From: Corynebacterium sp.
Lineage (GTDB): Bacteria > Actinomycetota > Actinomycetes > Mycobacteriales > Mycobacteriaceae
Direction of reading: 5' to 3'
NCBI GenBank assembly: GCA_030450335.1
Contig: JAKDIS010000067.1
Coordinates: 1 to 13,837, forward strand
Length of the DNA stretch: 13,837 bases
Shown here: one piece after another, positions 1 to 6,331 of the stretch
Layout of the letters: every line of letters begins with the position of its first letter
Numbering within the stretch: position 1 is the stretch's first letter
Notes under the pieces: model-generated
What the model was told of the DNA's origin: nothing
What the model saw: the letters and a program-made list of their open reading frames with translations, nothing else
The model's database searches: none
Position numbers and translations under genes: made by a program

Positions 1-166
1 CGGGGGGCTACTCCCGCGGGGGGTTGGGGTCACCCCGGGGGACAGCCATCCCACGCTCGATCTTCGCCCCTGTTCCGGCGGTGCACATGAGCGAACCCCT
101 CCACCGTTCCCGTGCGGGAGGTGGAGGGGTCCGCGTCTACAGCGTGACGCCGGGGAGGGTCAAGGA
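1..166. other. Intergenic left edge, no gene seen
   Basis: I see no coding region here. The only reading from an ATG on the minus strand (near 49) stops after 13 codons. The stretch is very G/C-rich, with a short palindrome at 26-36 and the hairpin listed separately at 95-130. Confidence 0.6.
95..130. terminator. Hairpin downstream of the CsbD-like gene
   Basis: An 11-bp perfect inverted repeat (95-105 with 120-130) encloses a second 4-bp stem (108-111 with 116-119). It lies 36 bp past the stop of the CsbD-like gene. No T-tract follows on either strand, so it would be a GC-rich terminator without a U-tail. This is inferred from position and symmetry only. Confidence 0.5.
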
Positions 167-376
167 CTAGTTGTCCTTGAACTTCCCGATGACCTCGTTG
201 GCCTTGTCGGTCGCCTTCTCCTTGACGTCCTCGAACTTCTGCTTCGCATCGGACTTGACCTGGTCGGCCTTGCCCTCGTTCTTGAGGTCGTCGTTACCGG
301 CGGCGCCGCCGGCAGCTTCCTTGGCCTGGCCTGCTGCGTCCTCGGCCTTGTTCTTGATGTCGTCGATCCCTGACAT
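167..376 (-). CDS. CsbD-like general stress protein
   Basis: A 69-residue, highly charged protein (Lys/Asp/Glu/Ala) with no membrane segment or cysteine. It begins MSGIDDIKNKAEDAAGQAKE and carries the CsbD-like pattern of a GNDDLKNEGKADQ turn followed by a Lys/Asp/Glu helix; length fits the family (about 60-70 residues). CsbD proteins are small soluble proteins induced by general stress in many bacteria; their molecular activity is unknown. The ATG at 376 has a GGAGAG ribosome site about 6 nt upstream. An open frame continues upstream inside the neighbouring gene, but only this start is supported. A possible -10 (TATGCT on the minus strand) lies at 421-426. It stands alone, 89 bp after the dehydrogenase stop. 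Confidence 0.85.
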   Translation of the reverse strand: MSGIDDIKNKAEDAAGQAKEAAGGAAGNDDLKNEGKADQVKSDAKQKFEDVKEKATDKANEVIGKFKDN

Positions 377-420
377 TAAAGCTCTCCTTCGCTGTTGACG
401 TAAAAAGGCTTGCGGGCACG

Positions 421-426
421 AGCATA
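421..426 (-). promoter_or_regulatory. Possible -10 element of the CsbD-like gene
   Basis: Minus-strand TATGCT, about 45 nt upstream of the start codon. It matches the loose actinobacterial TAnnnT pattern. No clear -35 is seen. The same ACTATGCTC core occurs upstream of the lipoprotein gene (7348-7353). Confidence 0.3.
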
Positions 427-451
427 GTGAAATCCGTCGCGCCGTGCAGGG

Positions 452-463
452 ACCCCCGGGGGT
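452..463. terminator. Palindrome next to the dehydrogenase stop
   Basis: A 12-bp perfect palindrome (five C then five G, flanked by A and T) lies immediately after the dehydrogenase stop at 466-468. It could end that transcript, but it has no loop sequence and no T-tract, so it is a weak call. Confidence 0.25.
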
Positions 464-465
464 AT

Positions 466-1320
466 CTATGCGTAGTCGTAGAAACCCTTGCCGGACTTGC
501 GTCCGACGTGTCCGGCCTGCACCATGCGGCGCAGCAGCGGCGGGCAGGCGTAGGACGGGTCGCCGAACTCCTCGAGCATCACGTCGGCGATGAACGCGCA
601 GGTGTCGAGGCCGACCATGTCCGCCAGGGTCAGCGGGCCCATCGGGTGGTTCGCACCGAGCTTCATGCCGGTGTCGATGTCCTCCTTGGTTGCCACGCCC
701 TGCTCCACCATGCGCACCGCCGAGAGCAGGTAGGGCACCAGGAGGAAGTTCACGATGAACCCGGAGCGGTCCTGCGCCTGGATCGCGGACTTGCCCAGCA
801 CCTCGGTGGCGTAGGTGCGTGCGGTCTCCACGGTGGACTCGTCGGTCGTCAGGGCCGGGATGACCTCGACGAGCGGGAGCACCGGGACCGGGTTGAAGAA
901 GTGCAGGCCGATGACACGGCCGGGGTTCTCGGTGGCCGAGGCGATGGCCTGGATCGGCAGCGAGGAGGTGTTGGAGCACAGCGGGGCGCTCTTGTCCTCG
1001 ACGATGGCGTCGAGCTTGGCGAAGACGTCCTTCTTGATCGCCTCGTTCTCGATGATCGCCTCCATGACCAGTTCACGGTCGGCGAAGTCCTCCAGGGCGG
1101 TGGTGAAGGTCAGGCGTGCCAGCGCGGCGTCGCGGTCCTGCTCGCTGAGCTTGCCGCGGTCGACGGCCTTGGCCAGCGACTTCTCGATCTTGGACTTGCC
1201 GAAGTCGAGGGCCTCCTGCTTGCCCTCCCAGACCAGGACGTCGCTGCCGGCCTTGGCCGCGACCTCGGCGATTCCGCCGCCCATCTGACCTGCCCCGATG
1301 ACGCCTACACGCTGAACCAT
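466..1320 (-). CDS. 3-hydroxybutyryl-CoA dehydrogenase
   Basis: A 284-residue member of the short, single-function 3-hydroxyacyl-CoA dehydrogenases (usual length about 280-290). These oxidise 3-hydroxybutyryl-CoA to acetoacetyl-CoA with NAD(P), or run in reverse, in beta-oxidation, butyrate or phenylacetate routes. Visible: the N-terminal Rossmann motif GAGQMGGGIA (9-18), Ser119 in NTSS, His140 in GLHFFNPVP, Glu152 in VEV and Asn191 in FIVNFLL, which together are the family's catalytic set, then the C-terminal domain with NHPMGPLTLADMVGLD. I chose the ATG at 1320 because AAGGAG lies 6 nt upstream; an in-frame ATG at 1335 overlaps that ribosome site. No partner beta-oxidation gene is adjacent, so hbd, fadB2 or paaH cannot be told apart and the pathway is open. 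Confidence 0.93.
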   Translation of the reverse strand: MVQRVGVIGAGQMGGGIAEVAAKAGSDVLVWEGKQEALDFGKSKIEKSLAKAVDRGKLSEQDRDAALARLTFTTALEDFADRELVMEAIIENEAIKKDVFAKLDAIVEDKSAPLCSNTSSLPIQAIASATENPGRVIGLHFFNPVPVLPLVEVIPALTTDESTVETARTYATEVLGKSAIQAQDRSGFIVNFLLVPYLLSAVRMVEQGVATKEDIDTGMKLGANHPMGPLTLADMVGLDTCAFIADVMLEEFGDPSYACPPLLRRMVQAGHVGRKSGKGFYDYA

Positions 1321-1374
1321 GGTGTTCTCCTTCATGCTCGTGAGAGCTGTCGTTCCTGCACTTGCGTATATGGT

Positions 1375-1391
1375 TATGTCTACATAGTGTA
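1375..1391 (-). promoter_or_regulatory. Candidate promoter and operator of the dehydrogenase gene
   Basis: An A/T-rich patch in GC-rich DNA. On the minus strand TACACT (1386-1391) could be a -10 hexamer, with TTCGCC as a poor -35 about 18 nt further upstream. A 12-bp inverted repeat, TATGTAGACATA (1375-1386), overlaps the expected transcription start, where a repressor dimer could bind. No regulator gene is adjacent. Inferred from pattern only. Confidence 0.3.
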
Positions 1392-1427
1392 ACCCGGCTC
1401 ACGGTCGGCGGCGAACCGCGACCGGCG

Positions 1428-3326
1428 TCACCCCGGTCGCCCGCCCGAACCGTCCGGACCCTCCGGACCGTCCTGCGCGTCCTGAGTCTCCCCCAGCGCG
1501 TCGTAGTCCTCGGGATCGGCGTCGCCGATGCCGCCGACGACCCCGACGTCACCGGCGATGATCACGCTGCCGGGGACGATGAGGTTGCCGTCGGCGTCGT
1601 AGGACGCCCGGGGCAGCTCCTCACCGTCGTCGTCGTAGCCGGGTGCCGGCTTGCTCTCGTTCTCCTCCAACGCCTCCGGCGAGTCGGTCTTGTCCCACTG
1701 GCGGGTCACCGGCTCCGGCCGGGCGTGGAAGTCGTTGTTCATTCCCTTGAGCAGTGAGTACATCATCACGAAGAACATCAGGAAGAACGGCAGCCCGATG
1801 ATGATCGACACCTCCTGCAAGGCCTCGATCCCGGCGTCCGGCGACATGACCAGGATCGCCGCGGCCACCGCACCGATCGACACCGCCCACAGCACCCGCT
1901 GGTAGGTCGGTGTCACGTTCTCCTCCCCCACGGCGAACATGTCGGTCACCAACGCCGAGGAGTCGATGGAGGTGACGAAGAAGATCGCCACGACCACCAG
2001 TGCGAAACCGCTGACCAGGGTGCTCCACGGCATGGTCTCCAGCAGGATGAACAGGGAGGACGCCGCGTCGCCGTCCTCGACGACCGGCCCCGACAGGCTC
2101 CCCGGGTTCGTGCGCTCGGCGTTCAGGCCGGCGTAGCCGAACACGGCGAACCAGATCAGGATGAACAGGGCGGGCAGCACCAGTACGCCGCCGACGAACT
2201 CCCGGACCGTCCTGCCCTTGGAGATCCGGGCGACGAACATGCCGATGAACGGCGACCAGCAGATCGTCCACGCCCAGTAGAAGACCGTCCAGGTGCCCTG
2301 CCAGCCCTCACGGGTGATCTGGTCGGCGTCCGACCAGAACATCAGTCTCGGCAGCCACTCGGCGTAGAGCGAGGCGGTGTCCATGGTGCCGCGCAGCAAC
2401 AGCAACGTGGGCCCGGCGACGAGCACGAAGACGAGCAGCACCACCGCCATCACGATGTTGATGTTCGACAGGTTCTTGATGCCCTTGTCCAGGCCCGCGG
2501 CCACCGACCAGCAGGCGGCGCCGACGATGACCACGATGATGCCCACCAGCAGCAGGGTGGAACCCTCGATCCCGAACACGGTGCCCAGGCCGGACTCGAT
2601 CTGCAACGTGCCCAGGCCCAGGGACACGGCGATGCCGAAGACGGTGCCGATGATGGCCAGCGCGTCGATGAGCTTGCCCGGCCAGGAGTAGATCGCCCCG
2701 CCGAGGATCGGCGCGAACACCGAGGACACCCGCGGCGGGAGGTTCCGCTTGTAGATGAAGTAGCCCAAGGCCAGTCCCGGCAGGGCGAAGATCACCCACA
2801 TGTGGATGCCGAAGTGGTACATCGTGAAGCCCATGGCCTCGTTCACGGCCTCGTGGGACATCGGTTCGGCGTCCTGCATGGGCACGTTCACCGCGTGGTT
2901 GATCGGTTCGGCCACACCCCAGAACATCAGGACGCTGCCGAGACCGCCGGCGAAGAGCATGGCGAACCAGCTCTTCAGCGAGTACTCCGGTTTCTGCCCG
3001 TCGGGGCCCAGGCGCATGCGTCCGAAGTGGCTGAACGCCACGGCGATGAGGAAGAGCAGGGCGATGGTCACCCCGCCGATGTAGAGCCAGTTGAGGTTCG
3101 TCATCAGCCACTCGGAGACCACCGCGAAGTTGTCGCGGGCACTGTCGCCGAAGATCACGCACACCGCGACGAACACCACGATGAACCCGGCCGAGACCCA
3201 GAGGATCAGCGGGTCCGGACCGCGCCTGGCTCCGCTGCTTTCGTCCACCCCCTCCCCTGACGCGCCGCGTGTCGACTGACTGGCAGGTGAGCTGTCGGTC
3301 GCTGAACTGTCGGTCGGGGAAGTCAC
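1428..3326 (-). CDS. BCCT-family transporter, substrate uncertain
   Basis: A 632-residue membrane carrier of the betaine/carnitine/choline transporter family, which imports compatible solutes or related quaternary amines. About 12 hydrophobic segments lie between residues 40 and 530. The family signature is at 357-375 (WSPFIGMFVARISKGRTVR), and the TM3 region ends in FWGVAEP (135-141). Against BetP as I recall it, the Trp box is altered: Phe172, Trp177, Phe180 and Thr354 stand where BetP has W189, W194, Y197 and W374, and the TM3 GMGIG is GLGSV (128-132). The roughly 100-residue C-terminal tail is acidic, unlike the basic osmosensing tail of BetP. The start is GTG at 3326; GGAGG lies 13 nt upstream, a long spacing. 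An ATG overlapping it is out of frame and stops at once. Glycine betaine should not be assumed as substrate. Confidence 0.9.
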   Translation of the reverse strand: MTSPTDSSATDSSPASQSTRGASGEGVDESSGARRGPDPLILWVSAGFIVVFVAVCVIFGDSARDNFAVVSEWLMTNLNWLYIGGVTIALLFLIAVAFSHFGRMRLGPDGQKPEYSLKSWFAMLFAGGLGSVLMFWGVAEPINHAVNVPMQDAEPMSHEAVNEAMGFTMYHFGIHMWVIFALPGLALGYFIYKRNLPPRVSSVFAPILGGAIYSWPGKLIDALAIIGTVFGIAVSLGLGTLQIESGLGTVFGIEGSTLLLVGIIVVIVGAACWSVAAGLDKGIKNLSNINIVMAVVLLVFVLVAGPTLLLLRGTMDTASLYAEWLPRLMFWSDADQITREGWQGTWTVFYWAWTICWSPFIGMFVARISKGRTVREFVGGVLVLPALFILIWFAVFGYAGLNAERTNPGSLSGPVVEDGDAASSLFILLETMPWSTLVSGFALVVVAIFFVTSIDSSALVTDMFAVGEENVTPTYQRVLWAVSIGAVAAAILVMSPDAGIEALQEVSIIIGLPFFLMFFVMMYSLLKGMNNDFHARPEPVTRQWDKTDSPEALEENESKPAPGYDDDGEELPRASYDADGNLIVPGSVIIAGDVGVVGGIGDADPEDYDALGETQDAQDGPEGPDGSGGRPG

Positions 3327-3456
3327 ATCAATTCCGGTTCCTCCGGGGACACCGGCCGATCAGGGCACCGTTGTTCCCGGATGGTTGAGGTCGTGTGGAC
3401 AACGTGGCATCCGAGTGTACATAGGGGGCCAAAACCCGGCCGTGCGTACGCAGACA

Positions 3457-3495
3457 CAGATGACCCCCGGCTCCTGACGAACCGGGGGTCATCTG
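3457..3495. terminator. Perfect 14-bp hairpin
   Basis: Arms CAGATGACCCCCGG (3457-3470) and its exact complement (3482-3495) enclose an 11-nt loop. It lies about 195 bp past the protease stop and 130 bp upstream of the BCCT start. It could terminate protease transcription before the BCCT promoter, or act as a leader structure. There is no strong T-tract on either side. Confidence 0.45.
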
Positions 3496-3514
3496 CTGAC
3501 GTTTCAAGAGGAGA

Positions 3515-3655
3515 ATGCTCAGCTACCGAATACGGAGTCCTTTCGCGACGGCAATTCTGGATATCACCTCGCCATCTGTGGTGGCGATGTCTCCGACACT
3601 ACGATCGCAGTCTTGGAGTTTCCTGACAGCCCACTGGAGCGTCCTTCAGAGGTGA
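3515..3655 (+). CDS. Doubtful 46-residue open frame
   Basis: ATG at 3515 follows a purine run AAGAGGAGA, which places the ribosome site very close (1-2 nt) to the ATG. The reading begins MLSYRIRSPFATAILDITSP and ends at TGA 3653-3655. It has no recognisable domain, and base use is less GC-biased than the real genes here. It lies 20 bp downstream of the 14-bp hairpin. I do not recognise it; it is more likely chance than a gene. Confidence 0.15.
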   Translation: MLSYRIRSPFATAILDITSPSVVAMSPTLRSQSWSFLTAHWSVLQR

Positions 3656-3689
3656 CTCCGGAAAATTCGGGAGAACGGCAACGAAAAGG

Positions 3690-4535
3690 TCACGCCCCGA
3701 CGGCCGGGAGGTGCTCACGGGTCCCGTCGAAGGTGTTGAACAGCACCGGGGTGCCGTTGGACAGGGCACCGACGATGTGGCGCTTGCCGTCGGCACCGGC
3801 GACGTGCAGCGGGCTTCCGGAGTCACCGCTGATCGCCGGGATCAGGGCGGTGATCTCCTGGGAGTCGGTGTTCACCGCCAGGACCGGCCCGCAGGTGCGC
3901 CCGGACATCGTGCCGTCCTTGCAGACGATGGAGCCGACGAGGTTCTGGGTCACCGGGACCGGGTCGCCGAGGGGCTGGCTGTGGCCACGCAGCGCGTCGT
4001 CGAGCACCGGGATGCCCGTGTGCGCGGTACTGGAGACCTCCCCGTCATTCGGGGTGACCGACTCGTCGAGACGGAACCAGCCCACGTCGTCGAGTCCGGC
4101 GTAGGGGTCGAAGGGGTTGGCCTCGCCGCCGAGCTCCACACCGCCGGCGGCGATGTCCTCGGCGTCGGCGAGCAGCTGCCCGGAGTCGGTGGAGACCTTC
4201 ACCACCGGCGAGCCGATCTCCGCCTCGCTGAGGCAGTGCCCGGCGGTCACACCGTAGAACGTGCCGTCCTTCTCGACGACGGAGTTCAGGGTGCACAGCG
4301 CCTCGGAGCCGTCGCCCAAGGTGAGCACGATGCCGGCGCCGGCGTGGGTCGAGGTCTGCGCGCCCGCCACCGCCGGCGCCACGACGGTGGTCCCGCCGGT
4401 CACCAGCGCGACCGCCATCGCCCCGGCGGACAGGACGCGTCCTGCCTTGCGCCCCGAGAAGAGTTTCGGGATGCGGCTCAGGGCACGGCTCGAACGGGTT
4501 CCGGAGTTCCCGGCTGACTCGGTTGTTACGGGCAT
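3690..4535 (-). CDS. Secreted trypsin-like (S1 family) serine protease
   Basis: A 281-residue exported protease of the chymotrypsin fold. A long polar N-region (1-33) precedes a hydrophobic stretch (34-58) ending in an Ala-X-Ala type site near AVAGAQ (55-60), so cleavage around residue 58 is likely. The catalytic triad is visible: His100 in GVTAGHC, Asp150 in DDVGWF and Ser239 in SGDSGSP. Four cysteines fit two disulfides, 81-101 next to the active-site His and 205-215 near the specificity pocket, resembling bacterial streptogrisin-like enzymes. There is no obvious long pro-domain: only about 10 residues separate the signal cleavage site from the protease core. The ATG at 4535 is chosen because AAGGAAG lies 7 nt upstream; an upstream in-frame ATG has no such site. 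It diverges from the DUF1990 gene, with a good -10 at 4579-4584. Substrate unknown. Confidence 0.9.
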   Translation of the reverse strand: MPVTTESAGNSGTRSSRALSRIPKLFSGRKAGRVLSAGAMAVALVTGGTTVVAPAVAGAQTSTHAGAGIVLTLGDGSEALCTLNSVVEKDGTFYGVTAGHCLSEAEIGSPVVKVSTDSGQLLADAEDIAAGGVELGGEANPFDPYAGLDDVGWFRLDESVTPNDGEVSSTAHTGIPVLDDALRGHSQPLGDPVPVTQNLVGSIVCKDGTMSGRTCGPVLAVNTDSQEITALIPAISGDSGSPLHVAGADGKRHIVGALSNGTPVLFNTFDGTREHLPAVGA

Positions 4536-4578
4536 GCTCGATCTTCCTTCGCTGTGGCAGGGAGGATGTACGTGGGGC

Positions 4579-4584
4579 ATTGTA
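4579..4584 (-). promoter_or_regulatory. -10 element of the protease gene
   Basis: Minus-strand TACAAT, close to the TATAAT consensus, lies about 44 nt upstream of the protease start. The predicted transcript would have a leader of roughly 37 nt containing the ribosome site. No convincing -35 is seen at the usual spacing. Confidence 0.45.
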
Positions 4585-4649
4585 GCCGGTGTCGCCGAAA
4601 AATGCTCTCCACCGAGAAACTACCGGGGCACGGGAGCATGCCGTGTCGG

Positions 4650-4655
4650 TAGCCT
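4650..4655 (+). promoter_or_regulatory. -10 element placed for a leaderless transcript
   Basis: TAGCCT ends exactly 7 nt before the ATG at 4663, the spacing expected when transcription starts at the A of the start codon. The gene lacks a convincing ribosome site, which agrees with leaderless translation, common in corynebacteria and mycobacteria. Confidence 0.35.
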
Positions 4656-4662
4656 CGGGGGA

Positions 4663-5271
4663 ATGCGACTGCGCCTCCCGTCCTCCCCACCCCGACCGCC
4701 CGACCGCGCACTGTCGGAACGCGACCTCACCTACCCCGGCGAGTTCCGCGGACTGTCCGCCTCGGTGCACGACCTCGACGGCCACTCCGGGGTAGCCGAC
4801 CGCCTGGAGCACCAGGGGTTCCACTGCCTGAGCACCAGCCGGGTCATCGGGCACGGCAAGGACGACCACGCCCGCGCGCTCGACAACCTGCTGGGAGGGC
4901 GGGCGCACCGGCTGGCCGGCGCACCGCTGCACCGCGCCGGAACACCGCTGGACGACACCGCGCCGATGGCGGTCGGCGACGTCGTGACGGTGACCCCGGG
5001 CCGCGGCCTGCTCACCCCGCTGGACTCGCCGTGCCTGGTCCTCACCGCCGGGCCGGACTCCCTTGTCTACGGCACCCTGCCGGGTCACGTGGAGTGCGGC
5101 GAGGAGGCCTTCACCGTGACCCTGCACTCCGACGGCACGGTCACCGCCACCGTCAGCGCGTTCTCCCGGCCCGGCACCCTGCTGACCAGGTTGGGTGGCC
5201 CGGTGGGTCGCCGCGTCCAGGCCCGGATGGCGAACGCCTACGTGCGCGGGATCGCCGCGCAGCGACCCTAG
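4663..5271 (+). CDS. DUF1990 family protein
   Basis: A 202-residue soluble protein matching the DUF1990 pattern: a central GDVVTV strand (105-110), then VYGTLPGHVECGEEAF (135-150) and a C-terminal AFSRPGTLLTRLGGPVGRRVQ (166-186). The family is widespread in actinobacteria and plants; no biochemical function is established to my knowledge. The N-terminal 15 residues are Pro/Arg-rich and probably disordered. The ATG at 4663 is the only sensible start: upstream in-frame sequence runs into the protease promoter region. No signal peptide or membrane segment is seen. It diverges from the protease and converges with the dehydrogenase, with only 18 bp between the two stops. Confidence 0.85.
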   Translation: MRLRLPSSPPRPPDRALSERDLTYPGEFRGLSASVHDLDGHSGVADRLEHQGFHCLSTSRVIGHGKDDHARALDNLLGGRAHRLAGAPLHRAGTPLDDTAPMAVGDVVTVTPGRGLLTPLDSPCLVLTAGPDSLVYGTLPGHVECGEEAFTVTLHSDGTVTATVSAFSRPGTLLTRLGGPVGRRVQARMANAYVRGIAAQRP

Positions 5272-5280
5272 CCTCCGGTC

Positions 5281-5302
5281 AGTAGCCCTTTAGTAGCCCT
5301 TC
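5281..5302. repeat. 11-bp tandem duplication at a stop codon
   Basis: AGTAGCCCTTT (5281-5291) is followed directly by AGTAGCCCTTC (5292-5302). The second copy encodes the last residues (Lys-Gly-Tyr) of the minus-strand dehydrogenase, whose TAA stop spans the junction. A single unit would also have given Lys-Gly-Tyr followed by TGA. Confidence 0.7.
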
Positions 5303-6249
5303 GACGGGTCAATCTCGGTGGGCATGCGCTCCCCGGAGAGGAAGGCGCGGTAGTTGTCGACGGTGGGCCCGGCGAGCTGGGCGTCCATCGAGGCGCGGGT
5401 GTTCGCCGAGTGCGTCGTGATCGTCACGTTGTCCATCTCCCACAGCGGGTGCCCGTCCGGCAGCGGCTCGGGGTCGGTGACGTCGAGTCCCGCGCCGCCG
5501 AGCTGCCCGGACTCCAGGGCAGCGACGAGGTCGTCGGTGACCACGACCGGCCCCCGTGCGACGTTGACCACGGTCGCCCCGGGACGGAAGGACGCGAACA
5601 GGTCGGCGTCGAACAGGCCGCGGGTGGCGTCCGTCAGCGGGACGGCGACGACGGTGTGGTCGGCGGCCGCCACGGCGTCCGACACCTGCTCGATCGGCAG
5701 CGTGCGCTCCGCCCCGTCCACCGGGTTCCCGGTGCGGTTGACCGCGATGACCGACGCCCCGAAGGGGGCGAGCATCTCGATGAGGTGCCGGCCGATGCCG
5801 CCGGCGCCGACGACCGCCACGGTGGTGCCGTGCAGCCACCGGGTGTTGTCGTCGACCTCACGCCACACCGACCAGCTGGCCGCCCGGGCGATCCTCTTGT
5901 GCATGTGGGTGACCGACAGGAGCAGCGCCATCGCGCTCTCGGCGACCTGGCGTCCGTACACCCCGGACGCGTTCGTCCAGCGGCGGTCGCCCTGCGCGCC
6001 GGCGTCGATGACGTCCTGCTTGAAGAAGCCCTCGATACCGGCCTGGCACAGCTGCACCCACTTCACCCGGTCGGGCAGCGTGGGGAAGTCCGCGGGGGCC
6101 ACACCGTGGCAGATGAAGGCGTCGGCCTCGGCGAGGTCGTCGACCATCACCGCGCCAGCGTCCTCCAGTGCCGCGCGGGTCTGCGGCAGGGGGAACGTGG
6201 AGGTGAAGATGTTCAGGGGTGATGCTTGTCGGCTCATGCAACAATTCAT
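5290..6249 (-). CDS. D-isomer specific 2-hydroxyacid dehydrogenase
   Basis: A 319-residue NAD(P)-dependent dehydrogenase of the D-2-hydroxyacid family, which interconverts 2-keto acids and D-2-hydroxyacids (or phosphoglycerate-type substrates). Visible: the nucleotide-binding motif VGAGGIG (147-153), then the catalytic trio Arg232 in NVARGPV, Glu261 in DPEPLP and His280 in TTHSANTR. Length is normal for the family. A short N-terminal half with FICHG and WVQLCQAGIEG forms the substrate domain. Asn171-Arg172 follow the second beta strand, where an acidic residue would favour NAD, so NADP is possible. Three in-frame starts exist: GTG 6258, ATG 6249 and ATG 6237. None has a good ribosome site; I chose 6249 because GGGGGTGG and AGG lie just upstream. 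Substrate cannot be told from sequence. Confidence 0.9.
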   Translation of the reverse strand: MNCCMSRQASPLNIFTSTFPLPQTRAALEDAGAVMVDDLAEADAFICHGVAPADFPTLPDRVKWVQLCQAGIEGFFKQDVIDAGAQGDRRWTNASGVYGRQVAESAMALLLSVTHMHKRIARAASWSVWREVDDNTRWLHGTTVAVVGAGGIGRHLIEMLAPFGASVIAVNRTGNPVDGAERTLPIEQVSDAVAAADHTVVAVPLTDATRGLFDADLFASFRPGATVVNVARGPVVVTDDLVAALESGQLGGAGLDVTDPEPLPDGHPLWEMDNVTITTHSANTRASMDAQLAGPTVDNYRAFLSGERMPTEIDPSKGY

Positions 6250-6266
6250 ACCTGCCACCCCCGGTG

Positions 6267-6282
6267 CCGTGCCCGGGCACGG
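6267..6282. terminator. 16-bp palindrome between two minus-strand genes
   Basis: CCGTGCCCGGGCACGG is perfectly self-complementary and is flanked by weaker complementary runs (CCACCC at 6255-6260 and GGGTGG at 6283-6288). It lies 38 bp past the membrane-protein stop and 17 bp upstream of the dehydrogenase ATG. It may terminate the first transcript or serve as an operator for the second. Confidence 0.4.
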
Positions 6283-6292
6283 GGGTGGGCCC

Positions 6293-6331
6293 GGTCAGGC
6301 CCGCTGGTCAGGCCCGCTGGTCAGGGCAGCT
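6293..6331. repeat. 13-bp tandem repeat, three units
   Basis: GGTCAGGCCCGCT occurs twice without change (6293-6305 and 6306-6318) and a third time as GGTCAGGGCAGCT (6319-6331); a decayed fourth unit follows inside the gene. The used TGA stop of the membrane-protein gene (6321-6323) lies in the third unit. Because 13 is not a multiple of 3, the units place a minus-strand TGA in all three frames. Confidence 0.75.

Larger units (their letters stand above)
3327..3689. other. Gene-poor region between the protease and BCCT genes
   Basis: 363 bp between two minus-strand genes. It must hold the BCCT promoter, though I see no convincing -35/-10 pair. It contains a 10-bp palindrome TGCGTACGCA (3443-3452), the 14-bp hairpin at 3457-3495, a smaller 6-bp hairpin near 3575 (TCGCCA/TGGCGA) and a doubtful 46-codon plus-strand reading frame at 3515-3655. 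The 3500-3690 part is visibly lower in GC than its flanks. Confidence 0.5.

Noticed and set aside
26..36. GGGGTCACCCC palindrome at the left edge
   Set aside because: Too short and too GC-rich a context to separate from chance.
427..1392. A 321-codon plus-strand frame opposite the 3-hydroxybutyryl-CoA dehydrogenase
   Set aside because: Antisense shadow: low-complexity Val/Gly/Leu/Arg sequence, no ribosome site, while the minus strand carries all catalytic motifs.
3381..3626. An 81-codon plus-strand frame in the BCCT upstream region
   Set aside because: It has no ribosome site, reads across both arms of the 14-bp hairpin and shows no protein-like composition.
3711..5127. Long antisense frames opposite the protease (plus strand) and the DUF1990 gene (minus strand)
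   Set aside because: Arg/Gly/Val-rich shadows without domains; they also cross the divergent promoter region.
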